From positions 1-5,528 of the forward strand of contig CAIRYE010000215.1 of NCBI GenBank assembly GCA_903882765.1: a DNA stretch of 5,528 bases, written 5' to 3'. Origin of the DNA: an uncultured Anaerolineae bacterium (GTDB taxonomy: Bacteria; Chloroflexota; Anaerolineae; Anaerolineales; Villigracilaceae). Numbering within the stretch: the first letter of the stretch is position 1; the number at the start of each line of letters is the position of its first letter. Under the pieces are notes generated by a model. It ran no database searches and was not told the DNA's origin. It saw only the letters and a list, made by a program, of their open reading frames with translations. This document shows positions 5,334 through 5,528 of this stretch, piece after piece. Made by a program: the position numbers and the translations under genes.

Positions 5334-5371
5334 AACAGAGAGGCAAAACATATCTTGCCTCTCTGTTTTTT
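5334..5371 (+). terminator. intrinsic terminator of the pst operon
   Basis: AACAGAGAGGCAA (5334-5346) pairs perfectly with TTGCCTCTCTGTT (5355-5367) around an 8-nt loop, and a run of six T covers 5366-5371. It lies about 50 nt after the pstB stop. A competing 5-bp hairpin, GTTCT (5323-5327) with AGAAC (5332-5336), overlaps the left arm but is far weaker. The preceding 5282-5322 holds a short direct repeat CGAGGAT, spaced 13 nt, without evident function. Confidence 0.93.
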
Positions 5372-5488
5372 ATTTGCCCGAGAGTCGGAAAGCTGGACCT
5401 CGCTCGTAAAGTGTTGTTCATTTGGGGAATGACAGGGAGATTCCTTAGAGAATGAAGGTACAGGTTTGGGAAGGTGTTGGGTTAATCA

Positions 5489-5516
5489 TTGACAGGGGTG
5501 ATATGATTAATATAAA
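5489..5516 (+). promoter_or_regulatory. sigma-70-type promoter for a gene beyond the window
   Basis: TTGACA (5489-5494) and TATAAA (5511-5516; 5 of 6 consensus bases) are separated by 16 nt. Transcription would start near 5523 and run out of the window. The 110 nt between the pst terminator and this promoter contain no recognisable gene. The downstream gene is not visible, so whether it is pst-related (for example phoU) cannot be told. Confidence 0.55.
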
Positions 5517-5528
5517 TCTAGACAAGGT

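Overview
The centre of this window is a complete high-affinity phosphate uptake operon, pstS-pstC-pstA-pstB, on the + strand at 1636-5281. It encodes the lipid-anchored phosphate-binding protein, two membrane permeases and the ATPase of one ABC importer. The genes are tightly packed: a 6-nt gap between pstS and pstC, a 4-nt ATGA overlap between pstC and pstA, and a 1-nt TAATG overlap between pstA and pstB. A near-consensus promoter (1540-1568) precedes the operon and a strong intrinsic terminator (5334-5371) follows it. No phoU, phoB or phoR lies inside the window.

Upstream are a GTG-started lipoprotein of unknown function (453-1286), with a Thr/Pro/Ser-rich spacer behind its lipobox, and a non-coding, AT-rich start (1-452). 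That start holds what looks like the frameshifted remnant of the C-terminus of an ArsC-type low-molecular-weight phosphatase. Between the lipoprotein and pstS are about 350 nt without a gene. They contain a long perfect stem-loop, a 15-bp palindrome just before the pstS -35 box, the promoter, and a second dyad at the expected transcription start. After the terminator, a further sigma-70-like promoter (5489-5516) points out of the window towards an unseen gene.

The lipoproteins with Thr-Pro-rich or Ala-Pro-rich spacers, and the PstS subfamily (SGAFALYP and GGGAGKG motifs plus an inserted EF-hand-like loop), suggest a bacterium like the Anaerolineae (Chloroflexota). This is inference from style and not a placement. 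The pst genes look clearly richer in GC than the upstream lipoprotein and the spacers.

Functionally, PstS captures inorganic phosphate outside the membrane and hands it to the PstC-PstA channel, and a PstB dimer powers import. I see no evidence of an undescribed multi-gene system. The points worth a second look are small: the EF-hand-like loop in PstS, the LSIGQ signature in PstB, a 12-bp hairpin inside the first codons of pstC, the paired dyads at the pst promoter, and the decayed gene at the left end.
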